A stretch of DNA of 64,000 nt from an uncultured Eubacteriales bacterium (GCA_900545925.1 URAZ01000016.1:13168-77167); one strand, 5' to 3'; positions 8,468-16,878 are shown, counted from the first letter of the stretch. Notes: generated by a model from the letters alone, not told the origin. Made by a program: numbers and translations.

Positions 8468-9547
8468 ATGCCCAGAAAGAAAGCCGAACCCGAAGTGCTG
8501 CAGGAAGAAATTGTGCAGCCGGAAATTACTGAAACCGAAGAAAAGGCCATCATGGAACAGCCCACAGTGGAACCGCAGGTCGAAGAACCTGCAATCACAG
8601 AACCTGTACACCCCTATGGTGAGGAAGAACCACTCACAGCGGAAGAAAAATCCGAATCTTCTGAACCGGAGAAGAAATCCTTCTATGATCTGGACTTCCG
8701 TGCGCTCGATCAGGGCCTCTCGCCGGAGCAGCGGCAGGAGTGGAACACGATCTATGCCTCCTTCCGCAGCCGAAGCGTCATGCGCGGCACGATCATTGGC
8801 GTCGATCCCCATTCCATGACCGTCCGCAGCACACAGACCGGACAGGTCGAGACCAAGCGGATGTACTGCGCGGTCATCGTGCCGTTCCGCGCCCGCATTC
8901 TGATTCCCGAGACGGAAATGTGGGCGGAAAATGAAGAACGCCCGGCGTTCGTTTTGCGGAACATGCCGGGCGCTCAGATCGATTTTGTGATTACCCATGT
9001 GGATCGTGAAGCGGGCTTCGCCATCGGTTCCCGCCGTCTGGCGCTGGCCTCTCGGCGCTATTTCTTCTCGACGCAGCCTCTCCACCAGCCGGGCAGCCGT
9101 GTGCCGTGCCATGTGCTGGCCGTCGGCCCGCGTCGATGCCTCGTCGAATGCTATGGCTACGATGTGAATCTTTCGCAGCGTGATATGAGCTATGCGGCTA
9201 TTCCCGACCTGCGGGAACAGTATCATCCGGGCGACGAGCTGACCTGCGTGGTCAAGCAGTTTGACCGCAAGGCAGGTAGCTTGGAAATCTCCATCAAGGA
9301 GACCGTTCCAAACCCCTTCGACGAAGCCAGCCTGCGCCACCCTGTCGGCTGCCGCCGCAGAGCAAGCATCGCGGGCAAATATGCCGGCGGCGTGTTCTGC
9401 AACCTCCCCGACGGCGCTGTCGTCATGTGCCGGTATTCATTCCATTACGAGGACTCGGACTTCAAAACCGGCGATACCGTCATGGTCGTGATCCAGCGGT
9501 ATGACGAGGGTAAGAAACAGATTTTTGGGAAAATCGTAGGACGATAA
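8468..9547 (+). CDS. S1-like RNA-binding repeat protein
   Basis: A 359-residue protein with a highly acidic, glutamate-rich N-terminal tail (residues 1-75), then three OB/S1-like units. These start near GTIIGVDPHSMTVRS (about 98), PGSRVPCHVLAVGPRRCLVEC (about 211) and RRASIAGKYAGGVFCNLPDG (about 297). The phrase YHPGDELTCVVKQFDRKAGSLE is the usual end of an S1 fold. Such proteins bind single-stranded RNA or DNA. The ribosome site ACAGGAGG sits before the ATG. The gene follows repA and its partner and is closed by a terminator, so repA to this gene forms one unit. Confidence 0.65.
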   Translation: MPRKKAEPEVLQEEIVQPEITETEEKAIMEQPTVEPQVEEPAITEPVHPYGEEEPLTAEEKSESSEPEKKSFYDLDFRALDQGLSPEQRQEWNTIYASFRSRSVMRGTIIGVDPHSMTVRSTQTGQVETKRMYCAVIVPFRARILIPETEMWAENEERPAFVLRNMPGAQIDFVITHVDREAGFAIGSRRLALASRRYFFSTQPLHQPGSRVPCHVLAVGPRRCLVECYGYDVNLSQRDMSYAAIPDLREQYHPGDELTCVVKQFDRKAGSLEISIKETVPNPFDEASLRHPVGCRRRASIAGKYAGGVFCNLPDGAVVMCRYSFHYEDSDFKTGDTVMVVIQRYDEGKKQIFGKIVGR

Positions 9548-9562
9548 TGCGCAAATATATAA

Positions 9563-9596
9563 ACGGCAAGGCGCATTTCACGCCTTGCCGCTTTGT
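9563..9596 (+). terminator. rho-independent terminator after the RepA operon
   Basis: CGGCAAGGCG (9563-9572), 7-base loop, CGCCTTGCCG (9580-9589), then CTTTGTT. It lies between the convergent S1-like gene and the Fic gene and could serve both. Confidence 0.75.
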
Positions 9597-9605
9597 TGCA
9601 AAAGA

Positions 9606-10331
9606 TTATGATTTTTCACGCTGCTGGTGTGGCTGCGGAACATACTTTTCTTTTTGGTACTTCTGATATTTTCCCGTTCTTTCCGATTGTCCGCCAGAAT
9701 CAAGAGCCTGTTCGTCATAGATGATCGGCTCGGTGCAGACCGCATCCATCAAAATGCGCTCCAAATGCTCATACTCGGAAACCTGATCCAATGAGGCCAT
9801 AACAAAGGAATCGCGCACATATCCAGCACTTGCGGCCATCAATTCGTGATCCATGTAATATCCATAATGCTCAACGAACAGCGTCATCATCATAACGACC
9901 GTTCGTGTATTGCCTTCACGAAACGGATGCACCTGCCATACACGCGGAAACAGCCTTGCAAGATCATGTACAAATTCTTCTCTGGAGAACCGCTCCCACT
10001 GTTTTGCTGAAATAGCGGTGTATGCTTTTTCCAAATCATCTGGAATTGCTTCATCGTTGCTGTACCAGACGCTGCGCCCGCCCAGCAAACGCTCCCGCTT
10101 TTCGATATTGATGATCCGATACTGACCGGCCCAATCATAAATATCGCCAAACAGAAACCGATGGATTTCGCACAATCCGGCAGGTGTAAAATCCGAAAAG
10201 CCGCGCTCATACAAAATCATCATGCTTGCGCGTGACTGCTCCGCTTCGATCAGATCAAGCGTTTTCTCATCCCGAATGTCCAGTTTGTTTTTCAGGACAG
10301 GAACATCCTCGTATAAATAAATGTCAGGCAC
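9606..10331 (-). CDS. Fic family protein (AMP-transferase toxin)
   Basis: Fic proteins transfer AMP or another nucleotide part to a hydroxyl on a target protein. Seen: FLFGDIYDWAGQYR and the active-site loop HPFREGNTRT with its catalytic histidine and the anion-binding GN. The usual GNGR is GNTR here, a variant also found in functional family members. The GTG at 10331 gives the typical start VPDIYLYEDVPVLKNK and overlaps the antitoxin stop; a TTG at 10370 would add 13 residues. No clear ribosome site precedes either, which fits coupling to the antitoxin. It forms an operon with the two genes upstream, opposite to the rest of the element. Confidence 0.85.
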   Translation of the reverse strand: MPDIYLYEDVPVLKNKLDIRDEKTLDLIEAEQSRASMMILYERGFSDFTPAGLCEIHRFLFGDIYDWAGQYRIINIEKRERLLGGRSVWYSNDEAIPDDLEKAYTAISAKQWERFSREEFVHDLARLFPRVWQVHPFREGNTRTVVMMMTLFVEHYGYYMDHELMAASAGYVRDSFVMASLDQVSEYEHLERILMDAVCTEPIIYDEQALDSGGQSERTGKYQKYQKEKYVPQPHQQREKS

Positions 10332-10524
10332 GGCTGCGCACCATTGCTGCAAGCTTTCTGTGGGAAGCAAGCAGCGCAGATTTCATTTGCTGATCTGTGA
10401 TTTCACCCTTTGCCCAACAAGCAGAGAGCGTCTTTGCATAATCGGAAACCGGAACGCCTTCAATCGCATTGATCGCGTCGGCTGCCTTGACAGCAGCAAT
10501 CCTGCGGTTTTGCATTTGATCCAT
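10324..10524 (-). CDS. VbhA-like antitoxin of the Fic cassette
   Basis: A 66-residue protein starting at an ATG with AAAGGAG upstream. It contains AINAIEGVPVSDYAKTLSA followed by KGEITDQQM, the shape of VbhA/FicA-type antitoxins. There a helix with the motif S/T-x-x-x-E-G/N pushes its glutamate into the Fic active site to block ATP. Here the E-G pair is present (IEG), but the S/T position is isoleucine, so inhibition may work slightly differently. Its end overlaps the start of fic. Confidence 0.75.
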   Translation of the reverse strand: MDQMQNRRIAAVKAADAINAIEGVPVSDYAKTLSACWAKGEITDQQMKSALLASHRKLAAMVRSRA

Positions 10525-10596
10525 GACAGTTGCTCCTTTCGAGGCTTGGACTCTGCTATCCAGTATAGCCGATTTGCTTATCAAAATCAAATTTCT

Positions 10597-10875
10597 TTAA
10601 GTATTTCTTTTCAAAATCTTATCCTGCAAGAATGCGATCTGGATCAGCTCCTCAGGCGTTACATCAAGCGCGTCGGCGATGTTAAAGAACGCTTCCATGG
10701 AGAACGCACGGACCATATTCGGTGCTTCGATCGCGCTCAGATGAGAGCGGCTGATGCTTGCTTTTTCGGCTAACTGTTCCTGTGACATCCCGCGCATCTT
10801 CCGCAGAGAGGAGATTGCAATGCCCATCTGGATGAACCGATCCCGATTTTTGAAGCTGATTTCGTCTTTGCTCAT
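10597..10875 (-). CDS. XRE-family helix-turn-helix regulator
   Basis: A 92-residue DNA-binding protein. The HTH region reads GIAISSLRKMRGMSQEQLAE followed by KASISRSHLSAIE, a standard Cro/C1 fold, then ALDVTPEELIQIAF. It is the first gene of the reverse-strand XRE-antitoxin-Fic operon, 72 bases before the antitoxin, and faces a divergent forward promoter at 10945-10972. It probably represses its own operon and perhaps that promoter. Confidence 0.85.
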   Translation of the reverse strand: MSKDEISFKNRDRFIQMGIAISSLRKMRGMSQEQLAEKASISRSHLSAIEAPNMVRAFSMEAFFNIADALDVTPEELIQIAFLQDKILKRNT

Positions 10876-10944
10876 AGTAAACGCCCCCTTCTGTGAAAAT
10901 TATAGAAGCTGCGGCGTCTTGGCTCAGCTTCGTATATAAAGCGA

Positions 10945-10972
10945 TTGACTTATTTATAGAGCGTTATATAAT
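10945..10972 (+). promoter_or_regulatory. sigma-A-type promoter
   Basis: TTGACT (10945-10950), 16-base spacer, perfect TATAAT (10967-10972). It reads toward the SLOG-like gene starting at 11064 and lies just upstream of the divergent XRE gene. Confidence 0.7.
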
Positions 10973-11063
10973 TGTATTGTGCAATACGCCAAAATATACG
11001 GCACATGCGCTTTATAATAAGCAGACAATCGTCCTGTTGAAATGGGAGAGGAGGGAAGCAGCT

Positions 11064-11498
11064 ATGATCTGCGCGCTGATTGGAGATCAGACGATCAGAA
11101 ATTTGAATGAGGAGCGTTTGGAGCTGCGGCTTCGTACGCTGATTGAGCAGGAGCATGTTTCCGCGTTTGTTCTTGGCTATTTCGGGCCGTTTGAGCGGCT
11201 TGCGCTCCGCGTAATCCGGCGCGTGCAGCAGGACTATCCGCTGCTGGACTATACAGTGATCCTGTGCGGACTGCGAAAAGAGAGACCGGCAGAGCCGGAG
11301 CTTGACTATCTGCACACGCTGTACCCGCAGGGCTGCTGGCTCTGGCCCGGACGGATCGGGTTGACGCGGAAGCTGTGCTATCTTGCGTCGGCATCGGACA
11401 TGATCGCTTATTATGACGATACGGAGCAGCGCAGAGCCGCAAGCTGGATTCGTCGGGCAGCACGGAGAAAGCGGTTATGCGATACAACACTTGAGTAA
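11064..11498 (+). CDS. small SLOG/Rossmann-like protein
   Basis: A 144-residue protein with ATG after GAGAGGAGGG. The segments IEQEHVSAFVLGYFGPFERLALRVI and YPLLDYTVILCGLRK have the strand-loop-helix pattern of the small SLOG/DUF1273-like proteins encoded on clostridial elements, where a G-x-F/G-x-F-D loop precedes a helix. SLOG folds bind nucleotides or nucleotide-derived ligands. The C-terminus is basic (RRAARRKR). It is the only gene between the XRE promoter and the first leader RNA. Function unknown. Confidence 0.5.
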   Translation: MICALIGDQTIRNLNEERLELRLRTLIEQEHVSAFVLGYFGPFERLALRVIRRVQQDYPLLDYTVILCGLRKERPAEPELDYLHTLYPQGCWLWPGRIGLTRKLCYLASASDMIAYYDDTEQRRAASWIRRAARRKRLCDTTLE

Positions 11499-11506
11499 TC
11501 CGCAAG

Positions 11507-11535
11507 TTTGCGCCTGTCTGCTGCTGCGCTACAAT
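11507..11535 (+). promoter_or_regulatory. predicted promoter of leader RNA copy 1
   Basis: TTTGCG (11507-11512), 17-base spacer, TACAAT (11530-11535) with TGCGC just before it. The box GCTACAAT is kept at the same place in copy 2 (23332-23337), which argues that it is functional. Confidence 0.5.
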
Positions 11536-11540
11536 AAATC

Positions 11541-11699
11541 TGTATTCCAGGTCAGAGCAGTATCAGGGCGGAGCAGTTTGAGGGCGGAGGTGATTTCTCG
11601 GGGCGAAGTATGCCCCGGTTCCGTGCGCAGGCCAGTGAATACCAAAATACAACAGGACCTATAAGACCGTAATTGCCGCTTGGCAGTTACGGTCTTTTT
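11541..11699 (+). ncRNA. leader RNA copy 1 ending in a terminator, upstream of the helicase operon
   Basis: About 159 untranslated bases that recur at 23343-23496. Shared blocks in order: GGTCAGAGCAG, GGGCGGAGC, AGGGCGGAGGTGA, a small GGGG/CCCC hairpin with TATG in its loop, GGTTCCG-GCGCAGG, and an end hairpin. That hairpin (11663-11699) has stem AAGACCGTAATTGCC with a GCTT loop, then TTTTT, so it is a strong rho-independent terminator placed 32 bases before the helicase start. The layout suits a transcription-attenuating leader. An Rfam match (for example to a DUF3268-type motif) is possible but untested. Confidence 0.65.
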
Positions 11700-11734
11700 G
11701 TGTCCCAAAAACGATGGAAGGAGTGAAACCATGA

Positions 11735-14700
11735 ATGCTCGACAAGAGCCGGTTAATGCCAATCAGCTATTACAATCCCAAGCAGGAGATCCGTCTCAGC
11801 GCGTATGCGGACACGATCATTCTTGAACCGGATGGGCGTGAGCAGCGTCTTCGGGCGATCCGCTTCGGCGGGTACCCGGAGATGGTTCGCGCCATGTCGG
11901 ACGCGATCTACGCCGGCGCGACGCTGGAAACGGAATTTGCCGGTGAACCAGCCATGCTCGCCTGCGAACCAAAGAAGTACGAATGCCATCTGAGCCACGA
12001 CGGAATTTACGCCGAGGCGACCATCCTCTCGCTGGACGATGCGGACACTGCGGCAAAAAAGGACGAAGATGCACAGGCGGACGGTCAGACAAATGTAGAG
12101 CTGCCGCCGAGAAAGTGCATCCTTTTTTGTCCGGCCGGAGACCGGCAGGCGCTGTTTGAAGCGCTGGACCGGAAAACGGCTGTGCCGCTTATCCCGGAGT
12201 TTCAGGACTACGTTCTGGACGAACTGCGGCGGCGCGGGATACTCAGGCCGCTACGTGTCATTTCCATTCGGGAACGGCTGGAGGCGTGGCTGCTGCTGTG
12301 CAAAAAGGACGACGCCAATATCGTCAAGGTACTGGAGGACGGCTTAAAAGCCAGCGCAATTCGTATTCCTGGAACGCTTCAAGATCCACACGGCTTTGAC
12401 AGCGTCCATTCCGTCACCAGCTATCTGTCTGCGTTCGGCGTGACTGTCGCAGAAAGAATCCGTGAGCAGTTTCAGCCGCTCTTTGACCCCGCCGCGGAGC
12501 AGCTTTCCCCGGAGATTTTGCGCATCAACGACTATATCCGCGCACACGCGGGCTACAGCCTTTACCCGGCGCAGCTTGCCGTCGCGGAATCGGTCAAGCG
12601 CAAGCTCTCGGAGGGAAAGTCTGCGTTCATCGTGGCAGAGTGCGGAAGCGGCAAGACGAAGATCGGCGCAACGGCACTGGCCGCGTATCAGGCGCAGAAA
12701 CGGAAAAAGACGTTCAACATCATCCTCTGCCCGTCGCACGTCGCGAAGAAGTGGGTGCGCGAAATTGCCGAAACGCTGCCGGACACCTCAGGAGTCATCG
12801 TCCGCAGCATTACAGAGCTGGACAGCCTGTACGCGCAGTACCAGCAGGGCGACAAAAGCATCTACGCCGTTATCAGCAAGGAAAAGGCCAGAGACGGTTA
12901 TATGCGCCGCCCGGCTGTGCTTTTTGACGCGCGGAAAGGTGCGTTCCGCTGTCCCAACTGCGGGGGAATCATAGAGCTGCCAAGCAGCGACGACACGGAC
13001 GGCTGGACGGCCGCAAAGCCGGAGGCATTCCGCATGGAAAACCGGCGCAATCATCAATGTATGAATTGCGAAAGTCCCTTGTGGACGGCGGTAAATCCAA
13101 GCGTACCTTCTCCGTGGGTCAAGATCCCGGAATATGGTTGGGTACATCGGAAGCTGGCAGTCCATGCCATGCAGAAGACGAAGAACCCCGCTGCACTGGA
13201 CGCCTTGCAGGCGCTTCGCGAAAACCCGGACGGATACTTCCCGACGCGCGGCGCGTGCCGGCGGTATCCGCTCAGCTCGTACATCAAGAAGCGATATCGT
13301 GGCAGGCTTGACGGCCTCATCGTGGATGAGCTGCACGAGTACAACAACGACAGCGGCCAGGGCGACGCGATGGCAGAACTGTTCGGCACGGCAAAAAAGG
13401 TTATCGGCATGACGGCCACGCTCATCAACGGCTACAGCTCCGGTATTTTTCATCTGCTCTACCGCACGTCGGCGCAGCTGATGCTGGCGGACGGAAAGCC
13501 GCATGAAAGGCCTGCGCTGTTCAACACGGAGTATGGCGTTGTGGAAACAACCTACACCGAAGCCGATGAAAGCTACGCAGCAAAGCGCAGATCGCAGAAA
13601 AGCGGCGTTCGGACGCGCCAGCTTCCGGGCGTTTCGCCGCTGGTGTTTTCGAGGTTTCTGCTGGAAAAGACGGCGTTTTTGTCACTGTCCGATATGGGCA
13701 AGGCGCTCCCCAGCTACGAGGAAATTCCAATTGCCTGTGAAATGACCGAGGCGGTAGAGACGGAGTACAAGCGGATCGAGCATAAGCTTGTACAGGTTTT
13801 ACGAACAGACCGCCGCGCGGCAAAAAAGATCCTTTCCGCGTATCTGAATCTGCTGACCGTCTATCCGGATCAGCCATATGACCAGAAGCCCATCTTTTAC
13901 CCAGACAGCGATGTACCCATCGTCGAACCAGAGAACATCGGGGACGCAGACACGCTCGGAGAAAAGGAACAGCGGACGCTGGAGATTGTAAGAGCTGCCA
14001 TCCAGAACGGGGAGCGTGCGCTCATCTACACAAGCTGGGTGCGCACGGATTCGCAGCAGAAGCTCAAAAAGCTGCTGGCGGACGAAGGCTATCGCGCGGA
14101 AATCTTGACTGACAAGATCAAGACCACTGACCGTGAGGACTGGGTGCGGAAAAAGCTCGCTGCCGGAATGCAGGTGCTGATCGTAAACCCATCTCTGGTG
14201 GAAACAGGCTTAGACCTCAACGCCTTTACGACGCTGGTGTTTTACAGTATGGGCTACAAGCTCTTTACGCTGCGGCAGGCGTCGCGCCGAAGCTGGCGCA
14301 TCAACCAGAAAGCGCCCGCAGTCAAGGTCTATATGCTCTACTACGAGGACACCATGCAGCAGAAATGTCTGAAGCTCATGGCCTCGAAGCTGGCGGTCGC
14401 CGGTCTCATTGAAGGAAACTTCTCTGAGGAAGGGCTTGCCGCAATGAGCGACGTACAGGACATGACCTCTCAGATGGCGAAGGAGCTGATGCTCGGCATC
14501 CGCGACAATGTGGAGGATATTGCGGCAGCGTTCAGGAAGATGGCGTTTGAGAATCCGGACAGAGAAGTACCAGAAGTACCCGCCGAAGAAATGTCTTTGC
14601 CGCTGAAGCCCGTGCCTGAAAGGATTGAACTGCCCAAGCGCGTGCTTACGGCGGAGCAGGAAGAAAAGCTGCAAGCCGCCATGGTGCAGCTCGAGCAGCA

Positions 14701-14770
14701 GAAAGCCAAACGGACGAAGAAAACGCAGCAGGTGGAAAACCAGCTGAGCCTATTCGATTTCGTTGCGTAA
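11735..14770 (+). CDS. SNF2/DEAD-type helicase with internal zinc-binding insert
   Basis: A 1011-residue superfamily 2 ATPase. Seen: Walker A AECGSGKTKIGA near residue 305, motif II VDELHEYN near 530, motif III MTATLING, and a C-terminal helicase domain with ETGLDLNAFTTLVFYSMG and QASRRSWRINQ. Between motifs I and II lie two CxxC pairs (CPNCGG, CMNCES), likely one zinc site. The extreme C-terminus ENQLSLFDF resembles a sliding-clamp-binding peptide (QLSLF), notable because a clamp gene is next. The ATG at 11735 is 12 bases from AAGGAG; an ATG at 11731 in another frame is better spaced but gives only 31 codons. Role: remodelling DNA or protein-DNA complexes during element replication (inferred). 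Confidence 0.85.
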   Translation: MLDKSRLMPISYYNPKQEIRLSAYADTIILEPDGREQRLRAIRFGGYPEMVRAMSDAIYAGATLETEFAGEPAMLACEPKKYECHLSHDGIYAEATILSLDDADTAAKKDEDAQADGQTNVELPPRKCILFCPAGDRQALFEALDRKTAVPLIPEFQDYVLDELRRRGILRPLRVISIRERLEAWLLLCKKDDANIVKVLEDGLKASAIRIPGTLQDPHGFDSVHSVTSYLSAFGVTVAERIREQFQPLFDPAAEQLSPEILRINDYIRAHAGYSLYPAQLAVAESVKRKLSEGKSAFIVAECGSGKTKIGATALAAYQAQKRKKTFNIILCPSHVAKKWVREIAETLPDTSGVIVRSITELDSLYAQYQQGDKSIYAVISKEKARDGYMRRPAVLFDARKGAFRCPNCGGIIELPSSDDTDGWTAAKPEAFRMENRRNHQCMNCESPLWTAVNPSVPSPWVKIPEYGWVHRKLAVHAMQKTKNPAALDALQALRENPDGYFPTRGACRRYPLSSYIKKRYRGRLDGLIVDELHEYNNDSGQGDAMAELFGTAKKVIGMTATLINGYSSGIFHLLYRTSAQLMLADGKPHERPALFNTEYGVVETTYTEADESYAAKRRSQKSGVRTRQLPGVSPLVFSRFLLEKTAFLSLSDMGKALPSYEEIPIACEMTEAVETEYKRIEHKLVQVLRTDRRAAKKILSAYLNLLTVYPDQPYDQKPIFYPDSDVPIVEPENIGDADTLGEKEQRTLEIVRAAIQNGERALIYTSWVRTDSQQKLKKLLADEGYRAEILTDKIKTTDREDWVRKKLAAGMQVLIVNPSLVETGLDLNAFTTLVFYSMGYKLFTLRQASRRSWRINQKAPAVKVYMLYYEDTMQQKCLKLMASKLAVAGLIEGNFSEEGLAAMSDVQDMTSQMAKELMLGIRDNVEDIAAAFRKMAFENPDREVPEVPAEEMSLPLKPVPERIELPKRVLTAEQEEKLQAAMVQLEQQKAKRTKKTQQVENQLSLFDFVA

Positions 14771-14783
14771 AAAGGAGGATGTC

Positions 14784-15911
14784 ATGAAATTCACCGTCAA
14801 CCGAACAGAGCTGCTTGCCGCGGCGCAAAACGCCGAGCGCATTGCGCCCAGAGTCTCCACGATTGAAATTCTGCAATGCGCGTATTTGCAGGCATCGCAG
14901 GAGACGCTCACCGTCGCGTCGGGGAATCTGGAAATTGCATTGGAGCAGCAGCTCCCCGCACAGATTGAGAATGAGGGCAGCGTTGTTGTCAAAGCACCGC
15001 TTCTTTCCGGAATGCTGCGCCTGCTGGATGGCGAGCGCGTGACGTTTCAGATGAAAAACGGAAAGCTCGTTGTTTCCTCCGGGAACGCGGAATATGCCAT
15101 TCCCGTTATGGACGCGGCACAATACCCGCGCATGGAGATTCCCTGCCCGGCGGCAACCGTGCCTGTGAGCGGCATTCCGTCGCTGACCAAACGAACGGCG
15201 TTTGCCGTTTCCGAGGATACGACCCGGCCCATGCTCAAATGCGTGAACCTGATCTTCGGCGCGGAAGGTCTGCAGGCGGTCAGCACAGACAGCTTCCGCA
15301 TTGCGTCCGCCAAGGGCGACCGTGAGAGCCGCGGGAATATCAGTTTTCTGATCCCGGCCGCCTCTCTGGAGAAGCTGGCGGCGCTGGTGGACAACCGCGA
15401 GAAATTGCAGGTCGGTACGACCGGAAAAACCATTGTGTTCACGAAAGAGAACTTCTCGTTCGCCGCGCGAATTATGGAAGGACCATATCTTGCCGTGTCG
15501 CAGGTGCTGTCCAATCTGAAGCAGCAGTTTACTGTCCTGACCGACGCCGCCCTGCTCCGCGATACCATTTTGCAAGCCCTGAGCGTCACCGGCACGCAGA
15601 ACCGTTTTTCCCTGTCCTTTGCAGGAAGCCGGCTGACTGTTCGCTGCGAGAGCGAATATGGCATTTCGGAGACGGCTATGGACGTGGTCGCGCTGAGCGG
15701 CGAGCCTGTGGGCGTGTACTGGTACAATCCGGCGCAGCTCATGGAGTGCCTGAAAGCGCTGAACGGAACGCTCATGCTGGAGGTCGTGCAGCACAGTGCG
15801 CTGCTTCTCAAAACAGACGAGCTTGTCTGCTTCCAGATGGCGGTGCGTGAACCGAAAGCCATTGAAGCAAAGCCACAAAAGACAAAAAAGCCGCGCAAGG
15901 AGGCGGCATAA
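14784..15911 (+). CDS. dnaN: DNA polymerase III beta subunit (sliding clamp) paralogue
   Basis: A 375-residue clamp-like protein beginning MKFTVNRTELLAAAQNAERI, with the typical segments PLLSGMLRLLDGERVTFQ, TRPMLKCVNLIF and AVSTDSFRIA, and the final domain VGVYWYNPAQLMECLKAL replacing the canonical MPMRL-type tail. The last 25 residues are a lysine-rich extension (KPQKTKKPRKEAA). AAAGGAGG precedes the ATG. Clamps are normally one per chromosome beside dnaA; this copy belongs to the element and probably serves its own replication or repair. The helicase just upstream ends in a clamp-binding-like peptide. Confidence 0.88.
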   Translation: MKFTVNRTELLAAAQNAERIAPRVSTIEILQCAYLQASQETLTVASGNLEIALEQQLPAQIENEGSVVVKAPLLSGMLRLLDGERVTFQMKNGKLVVSSGNAEYAIPVMDAAQYPRMEIPCPAATVPVSGIPSLTKRTAFAVSEDTTRPMLKCVNLIFGAEGLQAVSTDSFRIASAKGDRESRGNISFLIPAASLEKLAALVDNREKLQVGTTGKTIVFTKENFSFAARIMEGPYLAVSQVLSNLKQQFTVLTDAALLRDTILQALSVTGTQNRFSLSFAGSRLTVRCESEYGISETAMDVVALSGEPVGVYWYNPAQLMECLKALNGTLMLEVVQHSALLLKTDELVCFQMAVREPKAIEAKPQKTKKPRKEAA

Positions 15912-15930
15912 AAAAGGAGGACACGCCTAT

Positions 15931-16320
15931 TTGAAGAAACCGACCATCTGCCGCTACTGCGGTGGGATCATCCGGCTCGTTCCGGCTGCTGATGTCTATG
16001 GCAGCTCGACGGAACGGCTTGGAATGCAGAACGAATATCTGTATCAGTGCCAGAACTGCAATGCCCGTGTTGGCTGCCACAAGGGTACCACGCGGCCGCT
16101 CGGCGATGTGGCGAATGAGATTCTGCGGCTCAAGCGCATCGAAGCCCATCAGGTGTTCGACGCCTACTGGCAGAAGCAGCACATCAGCCGAACGAAAGCC
16201 TATCAGTGGCTGGCACGAGAATTAAAGCTCTCAGAGGAGGATACGCACATCGGTGGATTTGAAATTGATACCTGCCAGCGCGTGATCGACCTCTGCCGGG
16301 CCAAAATGGATAAAAAGTAA
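15931..16320 (+). CDS. DUF3268 zinc-finger-like protein, TTG start
   Basis: A 129-residue protein with CRYCGG at the start and CQNCNARVGCH about 40 residues later, two CxxC pairs that should bind one zinc. It continues with GTTRPLGDVANEILRLKRIEAH and a helix-turn-helix-like TKAYQWLARELKLSEEDTHIG. This is the DUF3268 layout common in phages and mobile elements of Clostridia. No ATG exists upstream of the zinc site; the TTG at 15931 lies 10 bases after a perfect AAAGGAGG, so it is taken as the start. Function unknown, possibly nucleic-acid binding. Confidence 0.75.
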   Translation: MKKPTICRYCGGIIRLVPAADVYGSSTERLGMQNEYLYQCQNCNARVGCHKGTTRPLGDVANEILRLKRIEAHQVFDAYWQKQHISRTKAYQWLARELKLSEEDTHIGGFEIDTCQRVIDLCRAKMDKK

Positions 16321-16332
16321 GGAGAATGTCGT

Positions 16333-16878
16333 ATGAAGATCCGGCCCAAGGTTCCCGTATGCACAGACTGCGATCACGTTTTCGAGTACAGAGGCCGAAA
16401 CCCCGGTCAGCTCGGCGGCGTGGTGGTGCAGTTTGGAGAAGCCTACTGTACCAAGAAGAAAAAGCCGCGCTTACTAAAACGCTGGCACAAGATGCTCCGC
16501 GTTCCGGACTGGTGCAAGAAGCGCATCCGGCCGAGCTTGGTGCGTATCTATGATTTTGCCAGCACGGAGAGCTGGCTCATGCACGAAAATCTCTGCAAAT
16601 CTCTCGGACGGGAGATCGCCCCCACGGCATCCAGATACACGCTCTCCGAGGTGCGGCAGCTTGATCTGGACGCATATGCGTTCCAGAAGCAGGCGCGGAC
16701 AACACCTGTGGAGGAGCTTCTGAACGTGCATCTGGGATTGCATCAGGTCGTGGAGGTCTTCGACGGCGTACAGTCCGTCATCCTCTATAAGACGCTGGAC
16801 GGATTCATCCCGGCCCCGATGTTTGACGCCGAACGCGCCAGACAGAACCGCAGAGAACAGAAAAAGGCATCCGCCTGA
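16333..16878 (+). CDS. conserved element protein with CxxC start, unknown function
   Basis: A 181-residue basic protein. The N-terminus VPVCTDCDHVFEYRG has a CxxC pair, with two further cysteines at ATYC-like YCTKKKKP and WCKKR, so metal binding is possible. The remainder (EVRQLDLDAYAFQKQARTTP and later helices) matches nothing I recognise. It sits 12 bases after the DUF3268 gene with AAGGAGAA before the ATG and is part of the same operon. Confidence 0.6.
   Translation: MKIRPKVPVCTDCDHVFEYRGRNPGQLGGVVVQFGEAYCTKKKKPRLLKRWHKMLRVPDWCKKRIRPSLVRIYDFASTESWLMHENLCKSLGREIAPTASRYTLSEVRQLDLDAYAFQKQARTTPVEELLNVHLGLHQVVEVFDGVQSVILYKTLDGFIPAPMFDAERARQNRREQKKASA

Noticed and set aside
8462..9340. Long reverse open frame opposite the S1-like gene
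   Set aside because: Phenylalanine- and arginine-rich nonsense composition at its end; the forward gene has a ribosome site and recognisable OB-fold repeats.
14784..15911. Taking dnaN as the chromosomal origin region
   Set aside because: No dnaA, recF or gyr genes nearby; the neighbours are element genes, so it is an accessory clamp.
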